A DNA stretch of 64,000 nt from an uncultured Lacinutrix sp. (GCF_947500325.1 NZ_CANMRQ010000017.1:1-64000), one strand, 5' to 3'. Numbered from the stretch's first letter, positions 1-8,810 are shown. The notes: a model not told the origin generated them from the sequence alone. Translations and numbers: made by a program.

Positions 1-1146
1 GATCCAAGTACGACACTTGATCCAACAACATTCCCAGGAGGACCAACATCAGATCCAAATGATCCATGTGATCCAATCGGTATCAATACAACAGATACAG
101 ATGGAGATGGCTTAACAGATTGTGAAGAAACAACAGGAATCGATGATCCAAGTACAACAGCAGTACCAACAGGAACATCAGATCCAAATGATTCATGTGA
201 TCCAGTAGGTCTTAATACTGATGATACTGATGGAGATGGAGTTTTAGATTGTACAGAAATTTCTGAAGGGACTAATCCTAATGATCCATGTGATTTTAAT
301 GATGGAAGCGTAACAGAAACTCAATCGGATCCATTTTTATCTTCAGATTGTGATGGAGATGGTGTAACTAATGGTGATGAGATTTCAGATGGTACAGATC
401 CATTTAATAATTGTGAATTTATAATTGATAATGTGACTTTACCACAATCAACAGAATTCTTTAATGGAGATTGTGATATGGATAATGTTCCAAATGGGGT
501 TGAATTTCCATTAGGAGATACAGATGGAGATGGTATGCCTAACTGGTTAGATCCAGATGATGATAATGATGGTATTGATACAATTAATGAAGATTATGAT
601 GATGTTGATATTGAGGATGGAGATGTAGACCCAACGGGTAATGATGACCCAACTGATAATGATTCAGATGGAGACGGTATACCAGATTATTTAGATGTAG
701 ACGATGATGGAGACGGAATCTTGACTATTAATGAAGGCCCAGATCCTAATGGAGATGGTATTGGGTTTGGAGATGATGCTATTGATAGTGATGGTGATGG
801 ATTACCAGATTATCTTGAAACTCAGAATGTATCACCTTCTGAAGATGATATAGAAGTATACAATGCCGTAACTCCAAATGGGGATAATGATAATGATGTG
901 TTTGTAATTAGAAACATAGAACTATATCCTGATAATACTGTTGAGATATATAACAGATGGGGAGTTTTAGTTTATGAAACTAAAGGTTATGGTCAAAATG
1001 ATAACTACTTTAAAGGAGAATCTAATGGTAGAGTTACTATAAAAGTAGGAGAGCAATTACCAGTAGGAACTTACTTCTATATACTTAACTATAATAATGG
1101 TACAGAAGATAAATCTAGAGCAGGTTATTTATACATTCAACGTTAA
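1..1146 (+). CDS. Large T9SS type B surface adhesin, C-terminal part only (5' end outside window)
   Basis: The frame is open from the first base, so the true start lies upstream; a methionine at 433 is internal. The first ~280 codons are aspartate-rich thrombospondin type 3-like calcium-binding repeats with units such as [24 protein letters not shown] and DPNDPCDP. The last ~100 residues form the gliding-motility-associated C-terminal domain (CHU_C family), seen as the pattern [24 protein letters not shown] and GTYFYILNY. In flavobacteria such proteins are exported by the type IX secretion system as type B cargo and stay attached to the cell surface, SprB being the known example. The PorP/SprF gene directly downstream is the expected partner. 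That this is an adhesin is inferred from architecture; the N-terminal ligand domains are not visible here. Confidence 0.9.
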   Translation, partial: DPSTTLDPTTFPGGPTSDPNDPCDPIGINTTDTDGDGLTDCEETTGIDDPSTTAVPTGTSDPNDSCDPVGLNTDDTDGDGVLDCTEISEGTNPNDPCDFNDGSVTETQSDPFLSSDCDGDGVTNGDEISDGTDPFNNCEFIIDNVTLPQSTEFFNGDCDMDNVPNGVEFPLGDTDGDGMPNWLDPDDDNDGIDTINEDYDDVDIEDGDVDPTGNDDPTDNDSDGDGIPDYLDVDDDGDGILTINEGPDPNGDGIGFGDDAIDSDGDGLPDYLETQNVSPSEDDIEVYNAVTPNGDNDNDVFVIRNIELYPDNTVEIYNRWGVLVYETKGYGQNDNYFKGESNGRVTIKVGEQLPVGTYFYILNYNNGTEDKSRAGYLYIQR

Positions 1147-1158
1147 TTAAATAAATAA

Positions 1159-1181
1159 GGAGGCAGAATTGTTCTGCCTCC
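1159..1181 (+). terminator. Hairpin after the adhesin gene
   Basis: A perfect 10-bp stem (GGAGGCAGAA pairing with TTCTGCCTCC) with a 3-nt loop follows the stop codon by 12 bases. The tract after it is A/T-rich but not a clean T-run, so termination may be partial and allow read-through into the PorP/SprF gene. Confidence 0.55.
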
Positions 1182-1203
1182 AAAATAAATTTTACCTTTT
1201 ATA

Positions 1204-2136
1204 ATGAAAAATAGAATATTAATTTTAGTTATCCTTGTCAGTTCTATCTTTGCTTTAGAAAGTACTGCCCAGCAGGACGCTCAATACACGCAGTATATGT
1301 ATAATACTATGAGTGTTAATCCTGCTTACGCAGGTTCAAGAGATGTTATTAGTATAGGTGGATTATATAGGACTCAATGGGTTGGTCTAGATGGCGCTCC
1401 TGACACTCAAACGTTCAATATACATTCTCCAGTTGGTGAGAATAGAAATATAGGTTTAGGTTTGTCTATTATCAATGATAATATAGGACCTACACATGAA
1501 ACCTATTTTGATCTTGATTTTTCTTATACAGTTAATACTTCAGAAGAAGGGCGATTGTCATTTGGAGTTAAGGCTGGAGGACATTTATTAGATGTGGCCT
1601 ATTCAGAATTAAGTCAATATAACGGTGGCGATCAATTATTACAATCAGACATAAAGAATAAATTCTCTCCTAATGTTGGAGCTGGAGTATATTACCGCAA
1701 GGGAGATAGATGGTATGTTGGTTTATCTGCTCCTAATTTATTAGAAACGAAACATTTTGATGAAGCAGCATTGTCTGTAGCTAAAGAGCGTATTAACCTA
1801 TACCTTATAGGTGGTTATGTATTTGATGTTAATTCAGATTTAAAACTAAAACCAGCAATATTGTTTAAGGGAGTACAAGGAGCTCCACTTCAAGCAGATT
1901 TAACAGTAAATGCATTGTTGAAAGAAAAGCTAACACTTGGTTTAGCTTATAGATGGAGCGCAGCTGTTAGTGCTTTAGTTGGATATCAATTAACAGATAA
2001 ATTAATGCTAGGTTTAGCATACGATAGAGAAACAACAGATTTAGGGAAAACTCAATTTGAACAAGGATCTTTTGAAGTGTTTTTACGTTTCGAATTATTC
2101 GAAAATCAAAAAATATTATCACCAAGATTCTTCTAA
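1204..2136 (+). CDS. PorP/SprF family type IX secretion outer-membrane protein
   Basis: A 310-residue protein with a signal peptide (about residues 1-22, ending ESTAQ) and the family hallmark QYTQYMYNTMSVNPAYAGSR right after it. The rest has the alternating pattern of a beta-barrel ending in a C-terminal aromatic residue (SPRFF). Members of this family (PorP of Porphyromonas, SprF of Flavobacterium) are needed for surface attachment or secretion of particular CHU_C-type cargo. The gene sits 57 bases after such a cargo gene and 19 bases before a PorE-like OmpA gene, the usual three-gene arrangement. Which copy of the several PorP paralogues expected in a flavobacterial genome this represents cannot be told; I infer it is dedicated to the adhesin encoded upstream. 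Confidence 0.93.
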   Translation: MKNRILILVILVSSIFALESTAQQDAQYTQYMYNTMSVNPAYAGSRDVISIGGLYRTQWVGLDGAPDTQTFNIHSPVGENRNIGLGLSIINDNIGPTHETYFDLDFSYTVNTSEEGRLSFGVKAGGHLLDVAYSELSQYNGGDQLLQSDIKNKFSPNVGAGVYYRKGDRWYVGLSAPNLLETKHFDEAALSVAKERINLYLIGGYVFDVNSDLKLKPAILFKGVQGAPLQADLTVNALLKEKLTLGLAYRWSAAVSALVGYQLTDKLMLGLAYDRETTDLGKTQFEQGSFEVFLRFELFENQKILSPRFF

Positions 2137-2155
2137 TATTTAGAACCAATTAATC

Positions 2156-4078
2156 ATGAAAAAAACTATATATATATTACTAACTCTTTTTGCAGTATGC
2201 TTTAATACAAGTTTTGCGCAAGAAGATGGTAAAGTTAATGTCGCTATTGATAAAGATTATAATAATTTAAAATACAAAGAATCTATTAGGGATCTTTCTA
2301 AAATTGTTAAAAAAGGAAATACTAGTCCTGAAGTATTAGCTAAGTTGGCCAATGCTTATTATTTTAATGTAGAAATGGAAGAAGCTGCTAAATGGTATGG
2401 AGAACTTTTAGCTCAAGATGCTACAATAGATTTTGAAAACTATTATAGATATGCAATGGCTTTAAAAGCAACTGGAAAATATGAAGCTGCTAATAAGTAC
2501 TTAAAAAAGTTTTCTGTTCTAAAACCAGAAGATTCGAGATCTAAAAAGTTTATAGAATCTCCTGATTATTTAACAACTATAGATAAGTTATCTGGTGATT
2601 TTCAAATAGAAAATTTAGATTTAAATTCTAAGTTTTCAGATTTTGGAACATCATTTTATCAAAGCGGAATTATATTCGCTTCTTCTAGAGGAGAAGGAAA
2701 GTTATATAAATGGAATGAACAACCGTTTTTAGATTTGTTTTATGTACAAGATTATTCAGATTCGCCTATAAGACTTCCAGATGTAATTAATACTAAATAT
2801 CATGAATCATCAACATCTATTACTAATGATGGAATGACTATGTATTTTACACGTAATAATTATTTTAAAGGTAAAACTAGAAAGAGTAGCGATAGAGTTA
2901 ATGGATTAAAAATCTTTAAAGTTACAATGGATAATGATGGAGAATGGGGAGAAGTTGAGCCAATGCCATTTAATAATGATGAGTATAATGTAGCGCATCC
3001 AGCTTTAAGTTTAGATAATAAAAAATTGTATTTTGCATCAGACATGCCAGGAACATATGGTAAGTCTGATATATATGTTGTAGATATTTTAGATGAAGGT
3101 GGTTATGGAGAACCTAGAAACCTTGGAGATGTTGTAAATACTGAAGGACGTGAAAACTTTCCATATGTAAGTAATAATGGAACATTATATTTCTCTTCAG
3201 ATGGCCATCCTGGTTTAGGAGGTTTAGATGTTTTCTATGCAGATATAGATGCAGAAAATCAAAAAGTTCAAAACCTGGGTAAACCAATAAATAGCTCCCG
3301 TGACGATTTTGAATTTATTATTGATGAATTTAAAAACTCAGGTTATTTAACATCTAATCGATACAATGGTAAAGGAGATGACGATATCTATAAGTTTGAA
3401 CGTGAGCCATGTAATCAATTAGTAGCAGGTACTGTTGTAGATAAAAACACAAATATTGTTATACCTAATGCAAATGTAATTATATATAACTCTAGTAAAG
3501 AGAAGGTATATCGTTTTACAGCAGATCAAAATGGAGCATTTAGTTATAATACAGATTGTAAAAAAGGAACATTTAAAGCTGTAGCTAGTAAAGAAGGCTA
3601 TGAAGAAGAAGAAATAACATATAAAATAGATCCAAAAGTAAAATTAGATTTAGCATTAAAACTAAATTTAACACCTAAGGCAGATACACAACCAGCAGCT
3701 GTTGGTACAGATTTATTTAAGTTATTGGACTTAAATCCTATTTATTTTGATTTTGATAAATCATTTATTAGAGCAGATGCTCAAATTGAATTACAAAAAG
3801 TAATTAATTATTTAAAAGAGTATCCTTCTGTAAATATAGATGTACAATCTCACACAGATTCAAGAGGTAATGATGCTTATAATGAAGCCTTATCACAAAG
3901 AAGAAATACTTCTACTAAAAATTGGATTATTGAAAAAGGAAATATTTCCTCAAGTCGTATTTCTGGACGAGGTTATGGAGAATCGCAATTAGTTAATGGT
4001 TGCTCTAATGGTGTTAAATGTAGTAAACGAAAACATCAAGAAAACAGACGAAGTATGTTTATAGTTACTAAGAACTAA
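2156..4078 (+). CDS. PorE-like TPR / beta-propeller / OmpA-domain periplasmic protein
   Basis: A 640-residue exported protein (signal peptide about residues 1-21, ending TSFAQ). Domains in order: TPR-like helices about residues 35-120; PD40/WD40-like beta-propeller strands about 150-420 with repeated cores such as KLYFASDMPGTYGKSDIYV and TLYFSSDGHPGLGGLDVFY; a carboxypeptidase regulatory-like fold about 430-505 (GTVVDKNTNIVIPNANVII); and an OmpA C-terminal peptidoglycan-binding domain about 525-640 (IYFDFDKSFIRADAQIEL, QSHTDSRGNDAYNEALSQRR). This order matches PorE of the type IX secretion system. The OmpA domain should tie the outer-membrane PorP/SprF complex to the cell wall. It is probably cotranscribed with the PorP/SprF gene upstream and ends at a strong terminator. 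Confidence 0.9.
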   Translation: MKKTIYILLTLFAVCFNTSFAQEDGKVNVAIDKDYNNLKYKESIRDLSKIVKKGNTSPEVLAKLANAYYFNVEMEEAAKWYGELLAQDATIDFENYYRYAMALKATGKYEAANKYLKKFSVLKPEDSRSKKFIESPDYLTTIDKLSGDFQIENLDLNSKFSDFGTSFYQSGIIFASSRGEGKLYKWNEQPFLDLFYVQDYSDSPIRLPDVINTKYHESSTSITNDGMTMYFTRNNYFKGKTRKSSDRVNGLKIFKVTMDNDGEWGEVEPMPFNNDEYNVAHPALSLDNKKLYFASDMPGTYGKSDIYVVDILDEGGYGEPRNLGDVVNTEGRENFPYVSNNGTLYFSSDGHPGLGGLDVFYADIDAENQKVQNLGKPINSSRDDFEFIIDEFKNSGYLTSNRYNGKGDDDIYKFEREPCNQLVAGTVVDKNTNIVIPNANVIIYNSSKEKVYRFTADQNGAFSYNTDCKKGTFKAVASKEGYEEEEITYKIDPKVKLDLALKLNLTPKADTQPAAVGTDLFKLLDLNPIYFDFDKSFIRADAQIELQKVINYLKEYPSVNIDVQSHTDSRGNDAYNEALSQRRNTSTKNWIIEKGNISSSRISGRGYGESQLVNGCSNGVKCSKRKHQENRRSMFIVTKN

Positions 4079-4091
4079 AAATTACTTGAAT

Positions 4092-4133
4092 AAAAACTAA
4101 AAAGTAGGCTATATAGCCTACTTTTTAGTTTTT
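4092..4133 (+). terminator. Strong rho-independent terminator
   Basis: A perfect inverted repeat of 19 bp per arm around ATAT, with A-tract and T-tract arms flanking the AGTAGGCT/AGCCTACT core. It ends the adhesin-PorP-PorE transcription unit and, being symmetrical, could act in both directions. Confidence 0.85.
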
Positions 4134-4183
4134 AAGACTTTATAAAATAAACTTAAAAATAAGATGTTGTAGTGTCTATTTTG

Positions 4184-4191
4184 TAAATTTG
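4184..4191 (+). promoter_or_regulatory. Bacteroidota -7 box of the idi promoter
   Basis: The sequence TAAATTTG matches the TAnnTTTG consensus and lies 19 bases before the idi start codon. No good TTTG box is seen at the usual upstream spacing. Confidence 0.5.
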
Positions 4192-4210
4192 TTTTTCCTC
4201 AATAAAAATA

Positions 4211-4747
4211 ATGGTAGAAGAACAAGTAATTTTAGTAAACGAAAAAGATGAACAAATAGGTTTAATGCCTAAAATGGAAGCTCATGAAAAGGCTATTTTG
4301 CATCGTGCTTTTTCTGTATTCATTTTTAATGATAAAAATGAATTAATGTTACAACAACGCGCTTTAAGCAAATATCATTCTCCTGGTTTATGGACTAATA
4401 CATGTTGTAGTCACCAAAGAGATGGAGAGAGTAATTTAGAAGCTGGTTCGCGACGGTTAGGTGAGGAAATGGGATTTGCTACCGCTTTAGAAGAGAAAAC
4501 GTCTTTTATCTATAAAGCACCATTTGATAATGGTCTTACTGAGCATGAGCTTGATCATATTATGGTTGGTTATTATAATGAGGATCCAGTAATTAATAAA
4601 GAAGAGGTTGAAAATTGGAAATGGATGCCTTTAGAAGCTATTAAAATTGATATTAAAAAGCAACCCAATTTATATACAGCTTGGTTTAAGATCATTTTTG
4701 ATAAATTTTATCAATATATAAACATTACTAATGAAAGTAACAGTTAG
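4211..4747 (+). CDS. idi: Isopentenyl-diphosphate delta-isomerase, type I
   Basis: This cytoplasmic Nudix-fold enzyme interconverts isopentenyl and dimethylallyl diphosphate for isoprenoid, quinone and carotenoid synthesis. At 178 residues it has the usual length. Diagnostic parts are visible: H25 and H31 (LHRAFSVF) as metal ligands, the segment SPGLWTNTCCSHQ with catalytic Cys66 and ligand His68, the Nudix-like block RRLGEEMGF, and E112/E114 in LTEHELDH, the second acidic catalytic/metal site. The start follows a TAAATTTG -7 box. The 3' end overlaps the next gene by 17 bases, suggesting translational coupling. The downstream genes act in pterin and sugar metabolism, so the grouping is not a pathway operon. 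Confidence 0.95.
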   Translation: MVEEQVILVNEKDEQIGLMPKMEAHEKAILHRAFSVFIFNDKNELMLQQRALSKYHSPGLWTNTCCSHQRDGESNLEAGSRRLGEEMGFATALEEKTSFIYKAPFDNGLTEHELDHIMVGYYNEDPVINKEEVENWKWMPLEAIKIDIKKQPNLYTAWFKIIFDKFYQYINITNESNS

Positions 4748-5138
4748 TAGACGTGCACATTTTAATGCAGCACACAGGCTTTACCGTAAAGATTGGAGTG
4801 ATGAAAAAAACAATGAAATATTTGGTAAATGTAATAACCCCAATTATCATGGTCATAATTACGAATTAATAGCTAGTGTAACAGGTAAGATTGATCAAGA
4901 GACTGGCTATGTAATAGATATAAAAATACTTAAGGACATTATTAAAACAGAAGTTGAAGATGTCTTTGATCATAAAAATCTTAATTTAGACGTTCCAGAA
5001 TTTAAAGATTTAAATCCCACCGCTGAAAATATCGTTGTTGTTATTTATAATAAAATAAAAGTTAGGTTGGGCGAACATTTAGAATTAGAGGTTACTTTGT
5101 ATGAAACACCTCGTAACTTTGTAAGCTATTCTGGTTAA
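4731..5138 (+). CDS. 6-pyruvoyl-tetrahydropterin synthase / QueD family protein
   Basis: A 135-residue T-fold enzyme. The zinc ligands are visible as H15 (FNAAHRL) and H40/H42 (YHGHNY), with the conserved Cys34 in FGKCNNPNYHGHNYEL. The CNNPN-HGH form is closer to eukaryotic-type 6-pyruvoyl-tetrahydropterin synthase (CNNPNGHGHNY) than to the short KCxxxHGH form of Escherichia coli QueD. The C-terminal ETPRNFVSYSG carries the expected acidic residue of the substrate pocket. The family converts dihydroneopterin triphosphate either to 6-pyruvoyl-tetrahydropterin or to 6-carboxytetrahydropterin for queuosine. I cannot decide which from sequence alone; no other queuosine genes are nearby. It begins inside the 3' end of idi. 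Confidence 0.88.
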   Translation: MKVTVSRRAHFNAAHRLYRKDWSDEKNNEIFGKCNNPNYHGHNYELIASVTGKIDQETGYVIDIKILKDIIKTEVEDVFDHKNLNLDVPEFKDLNPTAENIVVVIYNKIKVRLGEHLELEVTLYETPRNFVSYSG

Positions 5139-5142
5139 TATT

Positions 5143-6117
5143 ATGTCTAATCTACTATATCCATTAAAATTTCAACCTATATTAAAAGAAAAAATTTGGG
5201 GAGGAAATAAATTAAAATCTGTTTTAAATAAATCTATAGATCAAAATAACGTAGGAGAGAGTTGGGAAATAAGTGATGTTGATGGAGATGCATCTATTGT
5301 TATTAATGGTAAATTAAAAGGGCAATCATTAAAACAACTATTAAAGGCATTTAAAGGCGATTTAATAGGCGATAAAAATTTTAAAGTATTCCAAGACAAG
5401 TTTCCATTATTAATCAAATTTATAGACGCAAAAAAAGATTTATCAATACAATTGCATCCTAATGATGAATTAGCGGCAAAACGCCATAATTCTTTTGGTA
5501 AAACGGAAATGTGGTATGTTATGCAGGCCGATGATGATGCTAAATTAATTGTTGGATTTAATCAAAAGTTAGATTCAAAAGAGTATTTAAAGCACTTAGA
5601 AGCTAAAACGTTAACAGAGATTCTAAATTTTGATAGTGTAACTGAAGGTGATACTTATTTTATTGAAGTTGGTCGTGTTCATGCTATTGGAGCTGGAGTA
5701 ATGTTGGCAGAAATTCAACAAACAAGTGATGTTACTTATAGAGTTTATGATTGGGATAGAGTAGATAGTCAAGGTAATAAAAGAGAGTTACATAATGATT
5801 TGGCTATAGATGCTATTGATTTTAATATGAAAGACAACTTTAGAATAGACTATTTAAAAAAAGTAAATAATAGTAATGAAATGGTAAGTTGTCCCTATTT
5901 TACAACTAATTATATACCAGTTGAAGCAGAAAGTATTTTAAAAGAAAATACATTTGATTCCTTTATTATATATATATGTGTTGATGGAACGGTTACAATT
6001 AATACAAAAGATTTTTCTGAAACTATAAATAAAGGAGAAACACTATTAATTCCATCAGCAATCAAATCATTTGAAATTACAGCAAAAAAAGCTAAACTAT
6101 TAGAAGTTTATGTTTAA
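5143..6117 (+). CDS. manA: Mannose-6-phosphate isomerase, class I
   Basis: A 324-residue zinc-dependent cupin enzyme interconverting mannose 6-phosphate and fructose 6-phosphate, which feeds GDP-mannose and surface polysaccharide synthesis. The zinc-site signature is visible: QLHPND (Gln and His ligands), KTEMWYVM (Glu ligand) and GRVHAIGAGVMLAEIQQTSD with the second His and the conserved loop. An N-terminal PLKFQPILKEKIWGG and GESWEISD are typical of the short bacterial class I form. It begins 4 bases after the pterin synthase stop codon, so idi, this pterin gene and manA probably form one transcript. Confidence 0.94.
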   Translation: MSNLLYPLKFQPILKEKIWGGNKLKSVLNKSIDQNNVGESWEISDVDGDASIVINGKLKGQSLKQLLKAFKGDLIGDKNFKVFQDKFPLLIKFIDAKKDLSIQLHPNDELAAKRHNSFGKTEMWYVMQADDDAKLIVGFNQKLDSKEYLKHLEAKTLTEILNFDSVTEGDTYFIEVGRVHAIGAGVMLAEIQQTSDVTYRVYDWDRVDSQGNKRELHNDLAIDAIDFNMKDNFRIDYLKKVNNSNEMVSCPYFTTNYIPVEAESILKENTFDSFIIYICVDGTVTINTKDFSETINKGETLLIPSAIKSFEITAKKAKLLEVYV

Positions 6118-6122
6118 TTTTG
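6115..6122 (+). promoter_or_regulatory. Bacteroidota -7 box before the small gene at 6144
   Basis: TAATTTTG matches TAnnTTTG and overlaps the manA stop codon. It lies 22 bases before the ATG at 6144, supporting that start rather than the in-frame TTG at 6120, which is part of the box itself. Confidence 0.5.
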
Positions 6123-6143
6123 CAGCTAAATAAATTTTATATT

Positions 6144-6410
6144 ATGGCAAATAAAAGAGACCTAAAAAAAGACATTAATTATGTTTTAGGTGATATTATT
6201 GAAGCAGTTTACGTTTGGGAATATACAAACTCAAGTAAAGACACAAAGAAAAGTGAAGCAATTATTGATGATGCAATTCAAGTTTTTGATGATTTAATAG
6301 CAAAAGTTAATGATAGAAAGGTAGAAAACAAGAAATCACATTTTAAGGCAATCAATTCAGAATTAGAGACTAAGGGTCGCGAATTAATTGAAAGAATAAA
6401 TAAATTATAA
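6144..6410 (+). CDS. Conserved small helical protein of unknown function
   Basis: An 88-residue, highly charged, predicted all-helical cytoplasmic protein beginning MANKRDLKKDINYVLGDII and ending in a lysine-rich helix. It has no signal peptide, cysteine or recognisable catalytic motif. I recognise the type as a short protein common in Flavobacteriaceae but do not know a function. The start at 6144 is preferred because a promoter -7 box occupies the upstream in-frame TTG. It could be transcribed both from that promoter and by read-through from manA. Confidence 0.75.
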   Translation: MANKRDLKKDINYVLGDIIEAVYVWEYTNSSKDTKKSEAIIDDAIQVFDDLIAKVNDRKVENKKSHFKAINSELETKGRELIERINKL

Positions 6411-6426
6411 TTATTTAAGAAAAAAG

Positions 6427-6457
6427 TTTGTAAATATAGTTTTCAAAATTATATTTG
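6427..6457 (+). promoter_or_regulatory. Complete Bacteroidota promoter of tRNA-Thr
   Basis: TTTG at 6427-6430 and TATATTTG at 6450-6457 are separated by 19 bases, an exact match to the TTTG-N19-TAnnTTTG consensus for the primary sigma factor of Bacteroidota. The tRNA starts 11 bases downstream. Confidence 0.85.
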
Positions 6458-6467
6458 CACTCGTTTT

Positions 6468-6541
6468 GCCGATGTAGCTCAGCTGGCTAGAGCAGCTGAT
6501 TTGTAATCAGCAGGTCGTGGGTTCGAGTCCCTCCATCGGCT
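6468..6541 (+). tRNA. tRNA-Thr, anticodon UGU
   Basis: The acceptor arms GCCGATG and CATCGGC pair perfectly. The anticodon stem GCTGA/TCAGC encloses the loop TTTGTAA, giving anticodon TGT (reads ACA). The D-arm (AGCTCAGCTGG) and the T-arm with GTTCGAGTC are canonical. The discriminator base is T at 6541. The 3' CCA is not encoded. It is a lone tRNA with its own promoter and terminator. Confidence 0.97.
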
Positions 6542-6543
6542 CT

Positions 6544-6572
6544 AAAAAGCTTCTCAATTTGAGAAGCTTTTT
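6544..6572 (+). terminator. Terminator of tRNA-Thr
   Basis: A 12-bp stem AAAAAGCTTCTC/GAGAAGCTTTTT with a 5-nt loop and further T residues starts 2 bases after the tRNA. Confidence 0.88.
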
Positions 6573-6610
6573 TCTTTTTAGAGTGTTTCTTGTTTTATTG
6601 TTAATAGAAC

Positions 6611-6658
6611 AAATAAAAAACACCTGAACGGACTAAACCCTTCAGGTGCTTTTTATTT
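6611..6658. terminator. Bidirectional hairpin, terminator of the DUF4369 gene
   Basis: Arms around CACCTGAA/TTCAGGTG flanked by A- and T-tracts form an 18-bp stem with one mismatch. It lies 20 bases beyond the stop of the minus-strand lipoprotein gene at 6678 and backs up the tRNA terminator on the plus strand. Confidence 0.75.
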
Positions 6659-6677
6659 TAATAATATTTATTAATAC

Positions 6678-7379
6678 TTATTGTTTATTAGCTTTTATTT
6701 TATCTATAAATGCTTGTAATTCTTTTCCGTATATAGATGTTTTAATAGATGGAGTCAAAGAATTATTAACTGTATCTAATAGTTTAATGTTAGCATCATA
6801 TAATTCAGTTAAAGCTAAATATGGAGCTACTTCATTATCTTTATTAGTAACAGCATAGTTAACTGTGTATAAATACTTTCGTTTTTCTAAACTTCTATGC
6901 TTTTTTTCAGATAAACTAATTAATGAGGAGTCATTTGCTTTATAGGCTTCTAGGTTCTCTTTAATAAGCTCTAAGTTTTTATTATTAAACTTAGTAATCA
7001 TATTGCGATAGGTATTTAAAACGTCTTGCTGCTTACACCCTTTTATACTTGCATCATAGACAAAGTTTTTTAAAGTTGTATTAATTTCTGTTATGCCTTT
7101 ACTTGCAAAAAATGAAATACGACTATCTTCATTATCATTTTTATCTAAATCTAAAAAGTAGACTTCAGGTTCTTTAATATCACTTTGTAGTTCAAAACTT
7201 GAACTACCATTAATTACTAAAGAATCAACAGTTATTAATATAGTGTCTTGAGCTTTCTTTAAATAAACGGTTCCTTTTTTTAAACCTTTAATGTTTCCTT
7301 TTACAATAAGCTTATCTGTAGTTTCATTTCCACAAGAAAAGAAAAGAGATAAACATAATAGTGCTAATATTTTTTGCAT
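6678..7379 (-). CDS. DUF4369 domain lipoprotein
   Basis: A 233-residue predicted lipoprotein. The chosen start (7379) gives MQKILALLCLSLFFSCGNE, a clean lipoprotein signal peptide with the lipobox ending at Cys16; a start further upstream would add nine residues that spoil it. Residues about 25-120 resemble the DUF4369 domain (VKGNIKGLKKGTVYLKK, then FELQSDIKEPEVYFLDLD), which in Bacteroidota often precedes a thioredoxin-like domain. Here the C-terminal half is a charged helical region without a CxxC motif, so no redox role is suggested. The function is unknown. It follows the DUF819 gene on the same strand after 52 bases. Confidence 0.82.
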   Translation of the reverse strand: MQKILALLCLSLFFSCGNETTDKLIVKGNIKGLKKGTVYLKKAQDTILITVDSLVINGSSSFELQSDIKEPEVYFLDLDKNDNEDSRISFFASKGITEINTTLKNFVYDASIKGCKQQDVLNTYRNMITKFNNKNLELIKENLEAYKANDSSLISLSEKKHRSLEKRKYLYTVNYAVTNKDNEVAPYLALTELYDANIKLLDTVNNSLTPSIKTSIYGKELQAFIDKIKANKQ

Positions 7380-7431
7380 TTGTAGTGTTAGATTTTGAGA
7401 GCGCAAATATCTTATAAAAATTGTTTATATA

Positions 7432-8742
7432 CTAACTAGCCGAAGCTAATTCCATTAAAATAGTACAGCCTATTGCTGCAATGGTTCCTACTGCATAACC
7501 AAAAACAGCTAATAAAACACCAACTGTAGCTAAAGATGGGTGAAATGCAGAGGCAACAATAGGAGCAGATGCAGCGCCTCCAACATTAGCTTGACTTCCT
7601 ACAGCTAAAAAGAAATAAGGAGCTTTAATTATTTTTGCAACAAAGATTAGTAAAACAGCGTGAATTGTCATCCAAACGACACCAACAGCAATTAAACCTA
7701 CATTGTCGAAAATAAGTGTTAAATCCATTTTCATACCAATAGAAGCAACTAAAATGTATATAAATACACTTCCAAACTTACTAGCGCCAGCGCCTTCGTA
7801 ATTTTTAGCTTTTGTAAAGGATAATAATATTGCAATAATTGTAGCAATACTAATCATCCAGAAAAACTTAGAACCTAAGAAAGTGAATATGTTTTTTGTA
7901 GTTGGAGATTTTATATTAGAAACAACATCATCAAAAAATGGCGCTAAGAAATCTGCAGATAGATGAGCAATACTCACAGTTCCAAATGCTATAGCAGCTA
8001 TAATCATCATGTCTGTTAATGATGGATTACGTTTTACTTTTTCAGAAAAAGTAGATACTTTGTTTTTTAAATCTTCAATAGATGAAGTATCTGCTTTAAG
8101 CCATTTATTTATTTTGTTTCTTTTACCAATACCTATTAATAAAAGTGCCATCCATACATTTGCAACTACTATATCTACAAATACCATTGCCCCATATCTT
8201 GTTTGATTATAACCGTATATTTCTAGCATTGCCGTTTGGTTTGCTCCACCACCAATCCAACTACCTGCTAATGTAGATAGGCCACGCCATACGGCATCTG
8301 GTCCAGCACCACCAACAGTTTCAGGAGAAAAAATAGATATTAATAATATTGCAATTGGACCACCAATAACGATACCAATAGTTCCAGTAAAAAACATAAC
8401 TAAAGCTTTCCACCCTAAATTAAATACAGCTTTTAAATCTATGCTTAATGTCATTAAAACTAATGCAGCAGGTAATAAATATCTACTCGAAACATAATAT
8501 AGATTTGATTTACCAGTAACTATTTCTCCACTTTCTTTAATAGATTCCCATTCAGGAGCAATAAGCCCTAATGTTGTGAATAGAGCAGGAATCATATAAG
8601 CCATAAACAATCCTGGAACAATCTTATAAAATTTAGGCCAGAACCCTTTTTCTAATGATTCTGTATAAAATATGAATCCTAATGCAAGCATTAGGAAACC
8701 GAAAACTATTGTGTCGTTAGTAAATAAAGGTGTAGTATCCAT
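7432..8742 (-). CDS. DUF819 family integral membrane protein
   Basis: A 436-residue polytopic membrane protein with roughly eleven to twelve hydrophobic segments. Family features visible are GLSTLAGSWIGGGANQTAM near the middle and a closing inverted-repeat-like stretch FFLAVGSQANVGGAASAPI, both glycine/alanine-rich turns typical of transporters with two related halves. DUF819 (YjcL) proteins are probable secondary transporters with unknown substrate. The soluble loop between the halves (about residues 205-240) is charged. The gene is followed closely by a DUF4369 lipoprotein gene, with which it may be cotranscribed. Confidence 0.88.
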   Translation of the reverse strand: MDTTPLFTNDTIVFGFLMLALGFIFYTESLEKGFWPKFYKIVPGLFMAYMIPALFTTLGLIAPEWESIKESGEIVTGKSNLYYVSSRYLLPAALVLMTLSIDLKAVFNLGWKALVMFFTGTIGIVIGGPIAILLISIFSPETVGGAGPDAVWRGLSTLAGSWIGGGANQTAMLEIYGYNQTRYGAMVFVDIVVANVWMALLLIGIGKRNKINKWLKADTSSIEDLKNKVSTFSEKVKRNPSLTDMMIIAAIAFGTVSIAHLSADFLAPFFDDVVSNIKSPTTKNIFTFLGSKFFWMISIATIIAILLSFTKAKNYEGAGASKFGSVFIYILVASIGMKMDLTLIFDNVGLIAVGVVWMTIHAVLLIFVAKIIKAPYFFLAVGSQANVGGAASAPIVASAFHPSLATVGVLLAVFGYAVGTIAAIGCTILMELASAS

Positions 8743-8810
8743 TAGTTAGTGTTTTTATCACTGCAAAATACAGAATTAAAACAGGATAAAAAAGAAGCGG
8801 AAATAAACTT

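Noticed and set aside
1-830. Many near-identical GATGGAGATGG-type direct repeats resembling a repeat array.
   Set aside because: They lie in one open reading frame and encode Asp-rich calcium-binding repeats; there are no unique spacers of constant length, so this is not a CRISPR array.
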